NCBI RefSeq assembly: GCF_029016285.1
Contig: NZ_CP091976.1
Span: forward strand, 1,116,001 to 1,180,000
Direction of reading: 5' to 3'
DNA: 64,000 nucleotides
Source of the DNA: Vibrio sp. DW001
Lineage (GTDB): Bacteria > Pseudomonadota > Gammaproteobacteria > Enterobacterales > Vibrionaceae
The notes beneath the pieces are model-generated. The model was not told where the DNA came from and did not search any database. It saw only the letters and a list, made by a program, of their open reading frames with translations. A program made the translations under genes and the position numbers. This document shows positions 28,516 to 36,968 of the stretch, in pieces. The first letter of the stretch is position 1; every line of letters begins with the position of its first letter.

Positions 28516-28627
28516 ATGGTAGATCGTAAGTGCTAATAAATAGTGCTATGGGATGGTTTAATTTCGAGATGTATATTAAGTTATGGCAAATAATATGACT
28601 TGCGTTGCAATTTTTAAAAATACAAAA

Positions 28628-28641
28628 GACAATTTATTACC
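28628..28641 (-). promoter_or_regulatory. Candidate PocR box, inverted, central
   Basis: Reads GGTAATAAATTGTC on the minus strand. This is one base different from the copy at 28412-28425, in the opposite orientation. Confidence 0.5.
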
Positions 28642-28760
28642 ATATAGCGAACTTAACTTAAGTTATTGTGTATAAAGAATAAATAATTCATTTCAGCGTA
28701 ATTTAAAACATTTATGTCATATAATAAATCGATCGTATGTCGACATATTAATCAATTGAT

Positions 28761-28774
28761 GACAATTATTTACC
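28761..28774 (-). promoter_or_regulatory. Candidate PocR box, inverted, pduF side
   Basis: Reads GGTAAATAATTGTC on the minus strand, one base different from the copy at 28412-28425. It lies about 150 bases before pduF. Confidence 0.5.
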
Positions 28775-28922
28775 ATAGAATTAAATATTTTGACGTTAAC
28801 ATGGGTCTAGAAAAATAAAGTGACATGTTTTTAGTATTTATATTTAATCAGGATTTATGAAAGTAATAAAAAATCGTGATTGATATACGATAAATTGATG
28901 AAAAAAAGGTTAAGGAATAACT

Positions 28923-29714
28923 ATGAAAGATTCATTGAGAGGGCAGTGTATTGCGGAGTTCTTCGCTACTGGGCTGTTCTTATTTTTTGGCGCATCATGT
29001 CTGGCTGCCCTTAAGTTGGCAGGTGCACAATTTGGGTTATGGGAAATTTGTATCGTTTGGGGGATGGGCATTTCGTTAGCGGTTTATTTAGCGGCTGGTA
29101 TTTCTGGAGCGCACCTAAATCCTGCGGTAACAATTGGTTTGTGGCTTTTTGGGAACTTTGAAAGACGTAGGGTGTTGCCTTATATAGCATCACAAACTGC
29201 AGGCGCATTTTTTGGTGTTGCTGTTTGTTATTTTCTCTATGCCGACTTGTTTGTGTTGTATGAGCAAACTAATAATATGGTCCGTGGAAGTGAAGACAGT
29301 TTGTACTTAGCGAGCATTTTTTCTACCTATCCTCAAGTTGCTATACCACTGTGGCGTGCAGCACTTGTTGAGGTTGTAATTACTGCTACTTTAATGGGTC
29401 TTATCTTTGCTCTGACTGATGATGGTAACGGCGTGCCTAAAGGAGCATTAGCACCATTACTTATTGGTTTATTAGTTGCCGTAATCGGCGCGGCAACTGG
29501 GCCTCTTACTGGTTTTGCAATGAACCCTGCAAGAGATTTTGGACCAAAAGTTTTTGCTTTTGTTGCAGGATGGGGTGAAATGAGTTTCACTGGCGGTAGA
29601 GATATTCCCTACTTTATTATTCCGATTGTTGCACCAATTATTGGGGCAATAATCGGTGGTGCAGGTTATCGTTATTTAATTACCAAAAACTTAGCAATAC
29701 AAGACGTGAAATAG
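28923..29714 (+). CDS. pduF: PduF, propanediol diffusion facilitator (MIP/GlpF family)
   Basis: A 263-residue inner-membrane channel with six predicted helices and the two half-helix NPA motifs of aquaglyceroporins (HLNPAVTIGLWLFG and GFAMNPARDFGPK). The Asp after the second NPA is the aquaglyceroporin mark. It lets 1,2-propanediol (and likely glycerol) enter the cell. It is transcribed away from the pdu operon and lies just before pocR, the arrangement known from Salmonella. A weak AAGG-type site precedes the ATG. Confidence 0.94.
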   Translation: MKDSLRGQCIAEFFATGLFLFFGASCLAALKLAGAQFGLWEICIVWGMGISLAVYLAAGISGAHLNPAVTIGLWLFGNFERRRVLPYIASQTAGAFFGVAVCYFLYADLFVLYEQTNNMVRGSEDSLYLASIFSTYPQVAIPLWRAALVEVVITATLMGLIFALTDDGNGVPKGALAPLLIGLLVAVIGAATGPLTGFAMNPARDFGPKVFAFVAGWGEMSFTGGRDIPYFIIPIVAPIIGAIIGGAGYRYLITKNLAIQDVK

Positions 29715-29850
29715 CGGAAAATATCGCTTTAGTTATATTATTGGTTAAAGGAATGGTTGTGTTGTTTGTTATCGCAGATAATTCATCCATTTCTTGTAAG
29801 CAGACGGTTTGCATGCTTAGTTAGGAGTTGTCCTACAATCGAGGGTGATA

Positions 29851-30756
29851 ATGAAAACAAAATCAGACAATCTTTTGGAGTCGCAAGGTATTAATAAAAT
29901 ACTACATGACTTTGCTAGCTCAACAGGATTAGCAGTAGTTTTAGTTGATATAGAAGGGCGAGAGGTCTCAGAAAGTATCAATTTTACTGATTTTTGCATG
30001 CGAATGCGACAGCATCCAGAGCTGTACTCTCGCTGTAAAAATAGCGATAGATGCGGAGGCTTAGAAGCATCAAAAGAGTGTAAACCGTGTGTTTATCGGT
30101 GTCATGCAGGATTAATCGATTTTTCGATCCCGCTAGAAATCAATGGACATCTCGTCGGCTTTGTTCTTTGTGGTCAAGCTCGGGTAAAAAATGCTGTCGG
30201 TCTCGATGATATTCAACCAGTCGATAAAAAGTGGATGCAGAACGCAGATTTAGCTGAAGATTATGAAAAGATCAAAGTGGTCGATTATGCAAAATTGTTT
30301 TCAGCTGCCGATTTGCTTAAAACATTGGTAGATGATTCAATTAAAAAACATATGGATTTTGTCGTTATTAATGATAAATATGATATCAAAAGTCTTTTCC
30401 ATAGTAGAGAAAGTGCACATTCGTATGATGGAAAAATAAAAAAATCCGTTAAATATATTGAAGCGCATTATTTCGAAGATATTAGACTAGAAGACGTTGC
30501 AGACCATGTTTTTTTAAGTACACATTATTTTAGCAAATTGTTTAAAAAGGAAATTGGTATTGGATTCAATTCTTATGTAAAACAGCAGCGACTTCAGGGT
30601 GCGAAAAAAATGTTGCAATATAGCGACTGGTCTATTTCTAGAATTGCTCATAACTTAGGTTATTCATGCTCTAGTTATTTTTGTAAGGTATTTAGAAATT
30701 CATATGGAATGACACCTCAAGACTTTAGGAATTCCATATTAGATGAGGATAGTTAA
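29851..30756 (+). CDS. pocR: PocR, AraC-family activator of pdu and cob genes
   Basis: A 301-residue regulator. Residues ~10-165 are the PocR sensory domain with clustered cysteines (FCMRMR, SRCKNSDRCGG, CKPCVYRCHAGLIDFSIPL). Residues ~200-300 are an AraC/XylS DNA-binding domain (IRLEDVADHVFLSTHYFSKLFKKE, then YSDWSISRIAHNLGYSCSSYF). In Salmonella PocR senses propanediol and activates both the pdu and cob operons. The same domain is present in the chemoreceptor at 10948. The ATG at 29851 is chosen because GAGGG precedes it with good spacing; a GTG at 29845 is less likely. Confidence 0.93.
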   Translation: MKTKSDNLLESQGINKILHDFASSTGLAVVLVDIEGREVSESINFTDFCMRMRQHPELYSRCKNSDRCGGLEASKECKPCVYRCHAGLIDFSIPLEINGHLVGFVLCGQARVKNAVGLDDIQPVDKKWMQNADLAEDYEKIKVVDYAKLFSAADLLKTLVDDSIKKHMDFVVINDKYDIKSLFHSRESAHSYDGKIKKSVKYIEAHYFEDIRLEDVADHVFLSTHYFSKLFKKEIGIGFNSYVKQQRLQGAKKMLQYSDWSISRIAHNLGYSCSSYFCKVFRNSYGMTPQDFRNSILDEDS

Positions 30757-30918
30757 TTTATATCCTAGTGTAATAATGATGATTTTAATTTCATGTATTG
30801 AGTGGTGTTAATTTCTTACATGATATTTATCATAATCAATTCATTTTCCTTGAAAATAAACCATTTGATAGTGATTCATATTTAATGAAGAACATATTTT
30901 TGGTATGGAAGAAAAAAT

Positions 30919-31677
30919 ATGAATATTTTTTCTCGGATGCTCAGGGAATGGCAGGTGTTACTTTTATCTCTATCCATTTTTACACGCCTATCTATTCCCC
31001 GTTCTATTTCGAATAATAAAAATAACATAATTGAATCATATAAATACTGCGGCGTCGCTGGATTGTTCATTGGTGCTTCAGCCGCATTTTCATACATATT
31101 GTTTATCAGCTATTTATGTGAATATTATGCAATTTTTTCCTCTTTGGTGGTGAGTTTTATTGGGTCTCGTTTTTATCAAGGGAATGGCTTTTTGCTTAAA
31201 AATAGTTTAATAAATCCCATCGGAAACCTGAAACTAAGAATGAAGATAAAAAAACAATCTGTGATATTTCTGACACTAGTAATGCTTTTTTTGATCAAAT
31301 ATATAGTTTTGTTGAGGATAGAAAACGTACCGTATGCGTTAATACTAAGTCATTTTTTAAGTTACTCCATGGTTTTTAGCATGATCTATAAATTCAGTTA
31401 TTCCGAACAAACAAAAGAATGGATTAGAGTAAGCATAAATAGTGAACGACAAGATGATATGATTATATTGATGTTTATTGTCTTAGCAGTATCGTGTTTT
31501 GTTTCAGATTCTAAACTGTCTCTTCTGTTGTTGTTGGTGTCCTTTTTAGTCAGTAGAGTATTATTTTTTTTAATGGATAAGCGCATGTTTTTTAGAGTGC
31601 CTTATGCCATTAATATCGTTCAGTTTATTACAGAAATACTATGTTATATTACTTTTTATGTAGTGACTAGTAACTGA
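30919..31677 (+). CDS. CobS paralogue lacking the catalytic motif
   Basis: A 252-residue membrane protein clearly related to the cobalamin synthase CobS encoded at 54029. Shared blocks include REWQVLLL.(L/I)SIFTRL.IP, ESYKYCG, ENVPYALILSHFLS-like and ITE(I/V)LCY near the end. The metal- and substrate-binding block of CobS (FHEDGFADTCDGFGGG) is replaced by FYQGNGFLLKNSLINP, so all the acidic residues are lost. The later KDSRIGAYA and GGYTGDVLGA blocks are also gone. Hydrophobic helices are kept and no stop codon interrupts the frame. Either it is a pseudoenzyme, perhaps a membrane partner or scaffold, or an early stage of decay of a duplicate. Its base composition is more AT-rich than that of true cobS. 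It lies between pocR and the dehydrogenase. Confidence 0.75.
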   Translation: MNIFSRMLREWQVLLLSLSIFTRLSIPRSISNNKNNIIESYKYCGVAGLFIGASAAFSYILFISYLCEYYAIFSSLVVSFIGSRFYQGNGFLLKNSLINPIGNLKLRMKIKKQSVIFLTLVMLFLIKYIVLLRIENVPYALILSHFLSYSMVFSMIYKFSYSEQTKEWIRVSINSERQDDMIILMFIVLAVSCFVSDSKLSLLLLLVSFLVSRVLFFLMDKRMFFRVPYAINIVQFITEILCYITFYVVTSN

Positions 31678-31685
31678 TTTTGGAT

Positions 31686-31720
31686 GGTAAATTGTTGTCT
31701 ACTTATGAGAGAAAATTGTC
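31686..31720 (+). promoter_or_regulatory. Candidate PocR boxes before the dehydrogenase gene
   Basis: GGTAAATTGTTGTC (31686-31699) and GAGAGAAAATTGTC (31707-31720) are direct repeats 21 bases apart, the two-turn spacing typical of AraC-family dimers. TATGAGAGAAAATTGTC is 15 of 17 identical to the copy ending at 28479. They lie about 110-145 bases before the start codon at 31830. Confidence 0.55.
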
Positions 31721-31829
31721 GTTCTAATAATAATTTTAATTACAGCTCAGAATTTAAATTAGCAAAATATTATTATCATTTCATACTGAAATTAATTTTA
31801 ATATTATACTAAAATCACAGGGGAATAAT

Positions 31830-32978
31830 ATGTCTTTCGCATTGAATTTACCAAAGCTGAGTTTTGCTGGAGTGGGAGCTATTGAAGATGCGGTTGCTGT
31901 TTTAAACCAACAACCGATTAAAAAAGTATTCATCGTTACCGATAAAAATCTAATTAAGTTGGGTTTATTAGATAAGTTAACTCAAGAATTAACGTCCTTT
32001 TCTATTGAATACGTTATTTATGACGAAGTAACACCAAATCCGACGGTTACCTTGGTACGTAATGGGCTAAAGAAATACCAAGCTGAAGGGTGTGATTGTT
32101 TTATTGCCGTCGGTGGTGGTAGCCCAGTAGATTGTGCTAAAGCCATTCGAGTTGTTGCCTCCAATGAGGGCGATATTTGTAAATTTAATGGTGTAGGTAA
32201 AGTGACTAACCCTGGTGCCTTTTTTATCGCCATTAATACAACCGCGGGTACTGCAGCTGAGATGACGTCAAACTCAGTTATTACTGATGAAGAAAACAAA
32301 GTCAAAATGGTGATCATTGACGGAAAACAGATCCCTGATATTGCCGTCAATGATCCAACTCTAATGACGGGGCTTCCTGCGAGTGTTACCGCTGCAACAG
32401 GTATGGATGCTTTAACTCATGCAATTGAAGCCTATGTAACACCAGGTGCTCATACCCTGACTAAACCAACAGCTCTAGAAGCTATTAGGCTCATTACTAA
32501 ATGGTTGCCAGCCGCTGTTGATAACGGCAGCGATATCGAAGCGCGTGATAACTTAGCTTGCGCGCAATTTCTTGCAGGGATGGCTTTTAACAGTGCAGGT
32601 CTAGGACTGGTTCATTCAATGGCCCATCAGCCTGGTGCGACACATAACTTACCTCACGGTGTTTGTAACGCAATTTTATTACCAGTTGTTAGTAAATTTA
32701 ACGCCGAAACGGGTCCTGAGCCTTTCCGCGCTGTTGCTGAAGCAATGAGCGGTAACACCTTTGACCTCAACGATAAACAAGCCGCTGACTTAGCTATTGA
32801 TCTGATTTGTAAGTTATCGGTACGCGTTAAAATCCCTAGCGGATTTGCTGAATTAGGTGTGACGGAAAGCGATTTTGAAGGCTGGATAGATAAAGCGATG
32901 CAAGATCCTTGTCTACCTGGAAACCCAAGACAACCAAGCCCTGAAGAAATTATGGCGTTATACAAACAAGCACTTTAG
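31830..32978 (+). CDS. Iron-containing alcohol dehydrogenase, possible lactaldehyde reductase
   Basis: A 382-residue group III dehydrogenase, the length of FucO, YiaY and 1,3-propanediol dehydrogenases. The NAD loop is FIAVGGGSPVDCAKA. TTAGTAAEMTSNSVITDEE is the family signature. Metal ligands lie in GMDALTHAIEAYVTPGA and LGLVHSMAHQPGATHNLPHGVCNAILLP. It is distinct from PduQ (16429). Its upstream motif links it to pdu control. A role in reducing lactaldehyde from rhamnose to 1,2-propanediol would join the rha and pdu pathways; propionaldehyde or ethanol metabolism are alternatives that sequence alone cannot exclude. A GGGGAA site precedes the ATG. Confidence 0.85.
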   Translation: MSFALNLPKLSFAGVGAIEDAVAVLNQQPIKKVFIVTDKNLIKLGLLDKLTQELTSFSIEYVIYDEVTPNPTVTLVRNGLKKYQAEGCDCFIAVGGGSPVDCAKAIRVVASNEGDICKFNGVGKVTNPGAFFIAINTTAGTAAEMTSNSVITDEENKVKMVIIDGKQIPDIAVNDPTLMTGLPASVTAATGMDALTHAIEAYVTPGAHTLTKPTALEAIRLITKWLPAAVDNGSDIEARDNLACAQFLAGMAFNSAGLGLVHSMAHQPGATHNLPHGVCNAILLPVVSKFNAETGPEPFRAVAEAMSGNTFDLNDKQAADLAIDLICKLSVRVKIPSGFAELGVTESDFEGWIDKAMQDPCLPGNPRQPSPEEIMALYKQAL

Positions 32979-33071
32979 CTGTTTTGCGCCCATAAGGGTG
33001 GACGCGAACGGATTTGATGAATTTATATAAAAATCAGTATCTTATATATTCCAATAGGTAAGAGTTAATTT

Positions 33072-33213
33072 ATTTACTCTTTAAAAGGGAACCAAGTAGA
33101 AGCTTGGGCTGTACCCGCAACTGTAATTGGCGAGCTAATAGCAATTAACCACTGGAGAAATCTGGGAAGGCGCTATGTAGCATAGACCCATAAGCCAGGA
33201 TACCTGTCTATCG
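33072..33213 (+). ncRNA. Cobalamin (AdoCbl) riboswitch
   Basis: The leader contains the conserved order of the B12 riboswitch: AAAAGGGAACCAAGT, the GCTGTACCCGCAACTGTAA core (33109-33127), AACCACTGG (33148 on), GGGAAGGCGC (33164 on) and the B12-box-like AAGCCAGGATACCTG (33192-33206). It lies about 135 bases before the exported chelatase gene. It should repress this run when B12 is plentiful. The exact ends are approximate. Confidence 0.93.
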
Positions 33214-33260
33214 GAATACAACAGCATGCGAGCGGGTGTCTCGATATTTATTAGTTATTG

Positions 33261-33330
33261 CTAAAATAATTAATGTCCCTCCCCTCTCTATCGCCAATTA
33301 TTTAGTTTTTTCGATTTCACAATCGAAAAA
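33261..33330 (+). promoter_or_regulatory. Likely riboswitch expression platform (terminator-like and competing hairpin)
   Basis: CTAAAATAATT (33261-33271) can pair with AATTATTTAG (33296-33305) ahead of a TTTTTT run (33306-33311), giving a terminator-like shape. The same T run can instead pair in TTTTTTCGATT with AATCGAAAAA (33306-33330), just before the start codon at 33347. The two structures exclude each other in part. Which one is favoured with B12 bound cannot be decided by eye. Confidence 0.4.
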
Positions 33331-33346
33331 TAGATGGAAATAGAAA

Positions 33347-34351
33347 ATGAAATTCTCAAATTGTTTAATAGAAATAGTCGCTAAACCTACGATTTTGTTA
33401 TTTCTTACGGTACTACTGTGTTTTTCTTCTACGGTATCCAGTGCTGACTCTGAACCACAAAAATCTGCCATTGTTTTAGCCGCGTTTGGTACAACCTATG
33501 ACAGTGCTGTTGGCTCATTAATAGCCATAAAACAGACAGTCGAAGAAGCCTATCCCAATACGCTTGTTAAGTTCGCTTTTACTTCTAATATTATTCGTAA
33601 AAAATGGCATTCCCGTAAAAATGATGCTCAATATCGAGAGCGGCACTCTGAAATTTCTGAAGATTTGTATGATGTAAAAAACGTGCTTGGTACGCTAGCG
33701 GATCTGCAGAACGAAGGTTATAAAGATATCGTTGTACAAACGACTCTTTTGTCTCACGGTGAGGAATATATCGATCTTCAAAATTATGTGGGTGCACTTG
33801 CTTCTATAGAAACATTAAAAAAGAAGTGGCGTCCGTTCAGCAACATTGCACTGGGTCGTCCTCTGATGGGGACATGGGGAAACAAGTATGAATATCGTCT
33901 TGATCTGGAGATGCTTGCTAAAGCATTGCGAGAAGATATCAATCTAGCGAAGCAAAACGGTACCGCGCTCGTCTACATGGGACACGGCAATGACCATCTT
34001 TCTACGGGGCTTTACTATGAACTGAGTCAGTTACTTAACGACATGTACCCAGAAGTGAAAAGTTATGTTGGCGTAGTAGAAGGGCACCCCGACTTTGATT
34101 TTATTTTGAAAAAAATAAAGCAAGACGGTGTCGATAGTGTGACATTAAAACCTTTGATGGTAGTGGCAGGTGACCATGCAACTAATGATATGGCGGGAGA
34201 TGAAAGTGATTCTTGGAAGGTCATGCTTTCGAACGCCAACATTAAGGTTACTGCCGTCTTTGAAGGGTTAGGCAGCAAAAAAGCAATTCAAACCATCTAC
34301 CTTAATCATTTAAAGGATGCTGCAAACGATGCTGGCATCTCTTTGAATTAA
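33347..34351 (+). CDS. cbiK: Exported sirohydrochlorin cobaltochelatase (CbiK, periplasmic type)
   Basis: A 334-residue class II chelatase. Residues 1-33 form a signal peptide (hydrophobic ILLFLTVLLCF, cleavage near SSA), unlike cytoplasmic CbiK. The mature part starts IVLAAFGTTYDSA, the CbiK family opening. His213 (or His217) in YMGHGNDH, Glu245 in VVEGHPD and His277 in VVAGDHATNDMAGD look like the His-Glu-His metal site of characterised CbiK, with the family's 32-residue gap between the last two. It inserts Co2+ (or iron) into sirohydrochlorin. A periplasmic form, CbiK-P, is known from Desulfovibrio, with an unsettled role. It is first in the riboswitch-controlled run and is followed by an exporter pair and an importer. 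No cytoplasmic cobaltochelatase is visible in the window. Confidence 0.88.
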   Translation: MKFSNCLIEIVAKPTILLFLTVLLCFSSTVSSADSEPQKSAIVLAAFGTTYDSAVGSLIAIKQTVEEAYPNTLVKFAFTSNIIRKKWHSRKNDAQYRERHSEISEDLYDVKNVLGTLADLQNEGYKDIVVQTTLLSHGEEYIDLQNYVGALASIETLKKKWRPFSNIALGRPLMGTWGNKYEYRLDLEMLAKALREDINLAKQNGTALVYMGHGNDHLSTGLYYELSQLLNDMYPEVKSYVGVVEGHPDFDFILKKIKQDGVDSVTLKPLMVVAGDHATNDMAGDESDSWKVMLSNANIKVTAVFEGLGSKKAIQTIYLNHLKDAANDAGISLN

Positions 34352-34367
34352 TGGTTGAGAAACAGAA

Positions 34368-35288
34368 ATGGTGGCTGAGGTGCACATACTAACTCCTGAT
34401 GATTTTGAACTTGAAAGCGATGTACGTGATAACAAGGTTCTTATCGACGTAAAATCACTTACTCGACGGTTTGAAAAAAGCACTGCGGTAGACGATGTTA
34501 ATTTTTCTATCCGTCGAGGTGAGATATGCGCTTTTCTTGGCCCCAATGGCGCTGGAAAAACGACCATCATTAAGATGCTAACTGGGTTAATCGCCCCAAC
34601 TTCAGGGCAAATTTCGTATCAGGGTGAGAAATACGATCCCAGTCAGATAAGTTTAAAGAAAATGATTGGTGTTGTGCCTCAGCACAACAATCTTGATAAA
34701 GAACTTAGTCTAGCTGAAAACCTCTATGTACATGGCTTGTTATATAAAATGAAAGGCAAGCAGTTGAATCAAGCGATTGTAGATAGCTTAGCATTTGCTG
34801 GTTTAACTGAGCACAAAGACAAACCTGCGGGCAAACTGTCCGGTGGTATGAAAAGAAAGTTAGTCATTGTAAGAGCGTTAATGCACAACCCGAAGATCCT
34901 GTTTTTAGATGAACCAACCGTTGGTCTCGATCCGTTGGCTAGACGGAAAATGCTGTCCTTTCTTACCAAAATTAACCGCGAGCGCGCATGTACTATCTTT
35001 TTGACCACTCACTATATTGAAGAAGCTGAAAAATTGTCAAACAGAGTGATTTTTATCGACCAAGGCAAAATTGTCGTAGAGGGTACTTCCCAAGGGCTTA
35101 AGAAACATATTGGCCGCTTCGTTCTGGATATTGAAAAAGAAGAATTAGAACAAGAGTTTTTCGCTGACCGAGAAGAGGCTCAGGCTCGGTTAATGAAGCT
35201 TGGCAATATACCCGTCAGTATAAGAGAAACCACATTAGAAGATGTCTTTGTTCATATCACTGGTACAAGGTTGAATAACTATGTTTAG
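34368..35288 (+). CDS. ABC transporter ATP-binding subunit, ABC-2 (exporter) type
   Basis: A 306-residue ATPase with Walker A GPNGAGKTT, Q-loop VVPQHNN, signature LSGGMKRK and Walker B ILFLDEPTVGLDP, plus the H-loop LTTHYIEEAE. The C-terminal ~80 residues (GRFVLDIEKEELEQEF...TLEDVFVHITG) are typical of DrrA/NodI-like drug or polymer exporters. About 30 residues precede the usual beginning of the fold; a later start is conceivable. It pairs with the permease whose gene overlaps its end by eight bases. Substrate is unknown; place in the B12 run suggests a tetrapyrrole or a cobalt-related compound. Confidence 0.87.
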   Translation: MVAEVHILTPDDFELESDVRDNKVLIDVKSLTRRFEKSTAVDDVNFSIRRGEICAFLGPNGAGKTTIIKMLTGLIAPTSGQISYQGEKYDPSQISLKKMIGVVPQHNNLDKELSLAENLYVHGLLYKMKGKQLNQAIVDSLAFAGLTEHKDKPAGKLSGGMKRKLVIVRALMHNPKILFLDEPTVGLDPLARRKMLSFLTKINRERACTIFLTTHYIEEAEKLSNRVIFIDQGKIVVEGTSQGLKKHIGRFVLDIEKEELEQEFFADREEAQARLMKLGNIPVSIRETTLEDVFVHITGTRLNNYV

Positions 35289-36021
35289 CGGCGTCATTGG
35301 CGTTTATTATCGAGAAATAATGATTCTCAGAAAAAAAATTGTCCGTGTTTTATTGGCGTCGGCAGTTCCTCCTTTTTTATATTTGATGGCATTTGGTTAT
35401 GGTGTAGGGAAAGAAACCGTGGTGGATGGTGTTGATTACCTCACTTTCTTGCTACCAGGTTTACTGGCCATGTCGAGTATGAACTACAGCTATAATATTG
35501 CTTCTGAAATCAATATTAGTCGCTTTTATTTAAAGATATTTGAAGAGTATTTATTGGCGCCTTGTCAGCGTTGGCAAATTATTGTGGGAGAAGTGCTTTA
35601 TGGCATGACCAAAGGATTGATTCCAGTATTCATGGTCTCTATTTATTGTGTGGTATCTGGCATCGACTTAACGTTTTCAATGTTGTTTATGTTGAGTCTA
35701 TTTTTGCACCTTATGGCTTTTGCACTTATCGGGTTAATTGTAGCGCTCAAGATGAAAAACCATCGAGATCAAGCCTCAATGAACGCCTTTATTATTACTC
35801 CAATGATGTTTCTCTCTGGGACGTTCTTCCCCGTGGAACAAATGCCAATGATTATTCAAATACTAGCTGCATTTTCACCGCTAACTTATAGCGCAGAACT
35901 TATTCGTTCCTCAATGCTATCGTCGAGTGCGTTTAGTTTTACCTCTTTGATTATTCTACTTTTTCTTAATATCGGATTGTGGTTTATCGCGAATCATATT
36001 GTGAAGAGGGTAGAAGCATGA
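35281..36021 (+). CDS. ABC-2 type permease
   Basis: A 246-residue protein with six hydrophobic segments and the ABC-2 consensus near the end (TPMMFLSGTFFPVEQMP, FSPLTYSAELIR). It is of the NodJ/DrrB type that moves substrates outward or flips them across the inner membrane. It forms a transporter with the preceding ATPase. Its stop codon overlaps the start of the next permease (ATGA), so the exporter and importer parts are translationally linked. Confidence 0.87.
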   Translation: MFSGVIGVYYREIMILRKKIVRVLLASAVPPFLYLMAFGYGVGKETVVDGVDYLTFLLPGLLAMSSMNYSYNIASEINISRFYLKIFEEYLLAPCQRWQIIVGEVLYGMTKGLIPVFMVSIYCVVSGIDLTFSMLFMLSLFLHLMAFALIGLIVALKMKNHRDQASMNAFIITPMMFLSGTFFPVEQMPMIIQILAAFSPLTYSAELIRSSMLSSSAFSFTSLIILLFLNIGLWFIANHIVKRVEA

Positions 36022-36968
36022 AGCTGTGGCTATTCGCCATATTTATTCTAACAAGCTTTGTTTCTATGCTTGTGGGACCTCATTGGATTAATCCTTTCAA
36101 CATGTCGATAATCGAAAGCGATATATTGACGGAGCTCAGAATGCCACGGGTTCTTTTTTCCGCCATTATCGGTGCAATGTTAGGACTAAGCGGTAGTGTG
36201 TATCAATTGACGCTTAAAAACCCATTAGCCGATAGTTTTACTACTGGCGCAGCTTCTTCATCAGCACTAGGTGCAGTATTAGCCATCGCGTTAGGTGTGC
36301 CAGTGCAGTTCATTTCAGTATTTGCTTTTGCGACTGGAATTACCGGGTTATTGATGGTCTACCGTATGTCTTTAACTGCTGGTCGAATCAATCCGATTAC
36401 CATGATTTTAGCGGGTGTTGTGATGAATATCATTGCGTCCGCGATAATTAGCTTCTCTAAGTATTATTTTGAAGACTCATTGAACTCCATTGTTTATTGG
36501 TTAATGGGCGGCATCTTCATGGTGAGCTGGGAAAGAGTAGCAACCTGTGTTGCGTTATTTGGGCTGGTGTTCACTTATTTACATAGAAATGCCATGAAAT
36601 TAAACGTCCTCGCCTTAGATGAGCACTCAGCGCAGAGCTTAGGTATTAACGTAAACCAACTTAGAACAGTGGTGTTTGTACTGTCCACATTGTTGGTTTC
36701 TGTTGCGGTGAGCTTCTCTGGCATCATTGGTTTTGTTGGGCTTATTGTTCCTCATATTTCACGAAGCTTGTTTGGCAGCGATATGAAAAACAATATGTTT
36801 TATTCCAGTCTATTTGGTGCCTTCTTACTGATGTCCTCAGACACCTTATCAAGAGTGATTATTCCGGGCGGAGCAGAGTTACCAGTGGGTATCTTAACAG
36901 CGGTATTCGGTGGCGTTTTCTTCTTCTATCTTTTAAAACGACGTAGAGATCATTTCTGGAATGGCTGA
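36018..36968 (+). CDS. FecCD/BtuC-type ABC importer permease
   Basis: A 316-residue integral membrane protein of the iron-siderophore/B12 importer class. Diagnostic parts are LRMPRVLFSAIIGAMLGLSGSVYQ, NPLADSFTTG, the coupling-helix-side GINVNQLR and SFSGIIGFVGLIVPHISR. The ATG at 36018-36020 overlaps the previous stop codon and has GAGGG at 36005-36009 upstream. A further upstream reading-frame ATG lies inside the previous gene and lacks a site. It imports a metal chelate or corrinoid together with the next two proteins. Confidence 0.9.
   Translation: MKLWLFAIFILTSFVSMLVGPHWINPFNMSIIESDILTELRMPRVLFSAIIGAMLGLSGSVYQLTLKNPLADSFTTGAASSSALGAVLAIALGVPVQFISVFAFATGITGLLMVYRMSLTAGRINPITMILAGVVMNIIASAIISFSKYYFEDSLNSIVYWLMGGIFMVSWERVATCVALFGLVFTYLHRNAMKLNVLALDEHSAQSLGINVNQLRTVVFVLSTLLVSVAVSFSGIIGFVGLIVPHISRSLFGSDMKNNMFYSSLFGAFLLMSSDTLSRVIIPGGAELPVGILTAVFGGVFFFYLLKRRRDHFWNG

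Larger units (their letters stand above)
28324..28922. promoter_or_regulatory. Divergent control region between pduA and pduF (599 bp, no gene seen)
   Basis: Strongly AT-rich, with no plausible coding frame or RNA gene. It holds several copies of a GGTAA-W-W-AATTGTC motif, listed separately, in opposite orientation towards each operon. It is the likely site of PocR action. Core promoters could not be assigned with confidence because many AT-rich hexamers fit loosely. Confidence 0.75.

Noticed and set aside
28324..28922. Possible small RNA or extra gene in the pduA-pduF gap
   Set aside because: No stable GC-rich hairpin with a T tract and no reading frame with a ribosome site; the motif copies explain the length better.
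29700..29735. Weak hairpin after pduF as a terminator
   Set aside because: Only a 4-5 bp stem with no clear T tract.
30798..31016. Plus-strand frame overlapping the start of the CobS paralogue
   Set aside because: The overlapping frame with clear CobS similarity explains this DNA; the shorter frame has no similarity or ribosome site.
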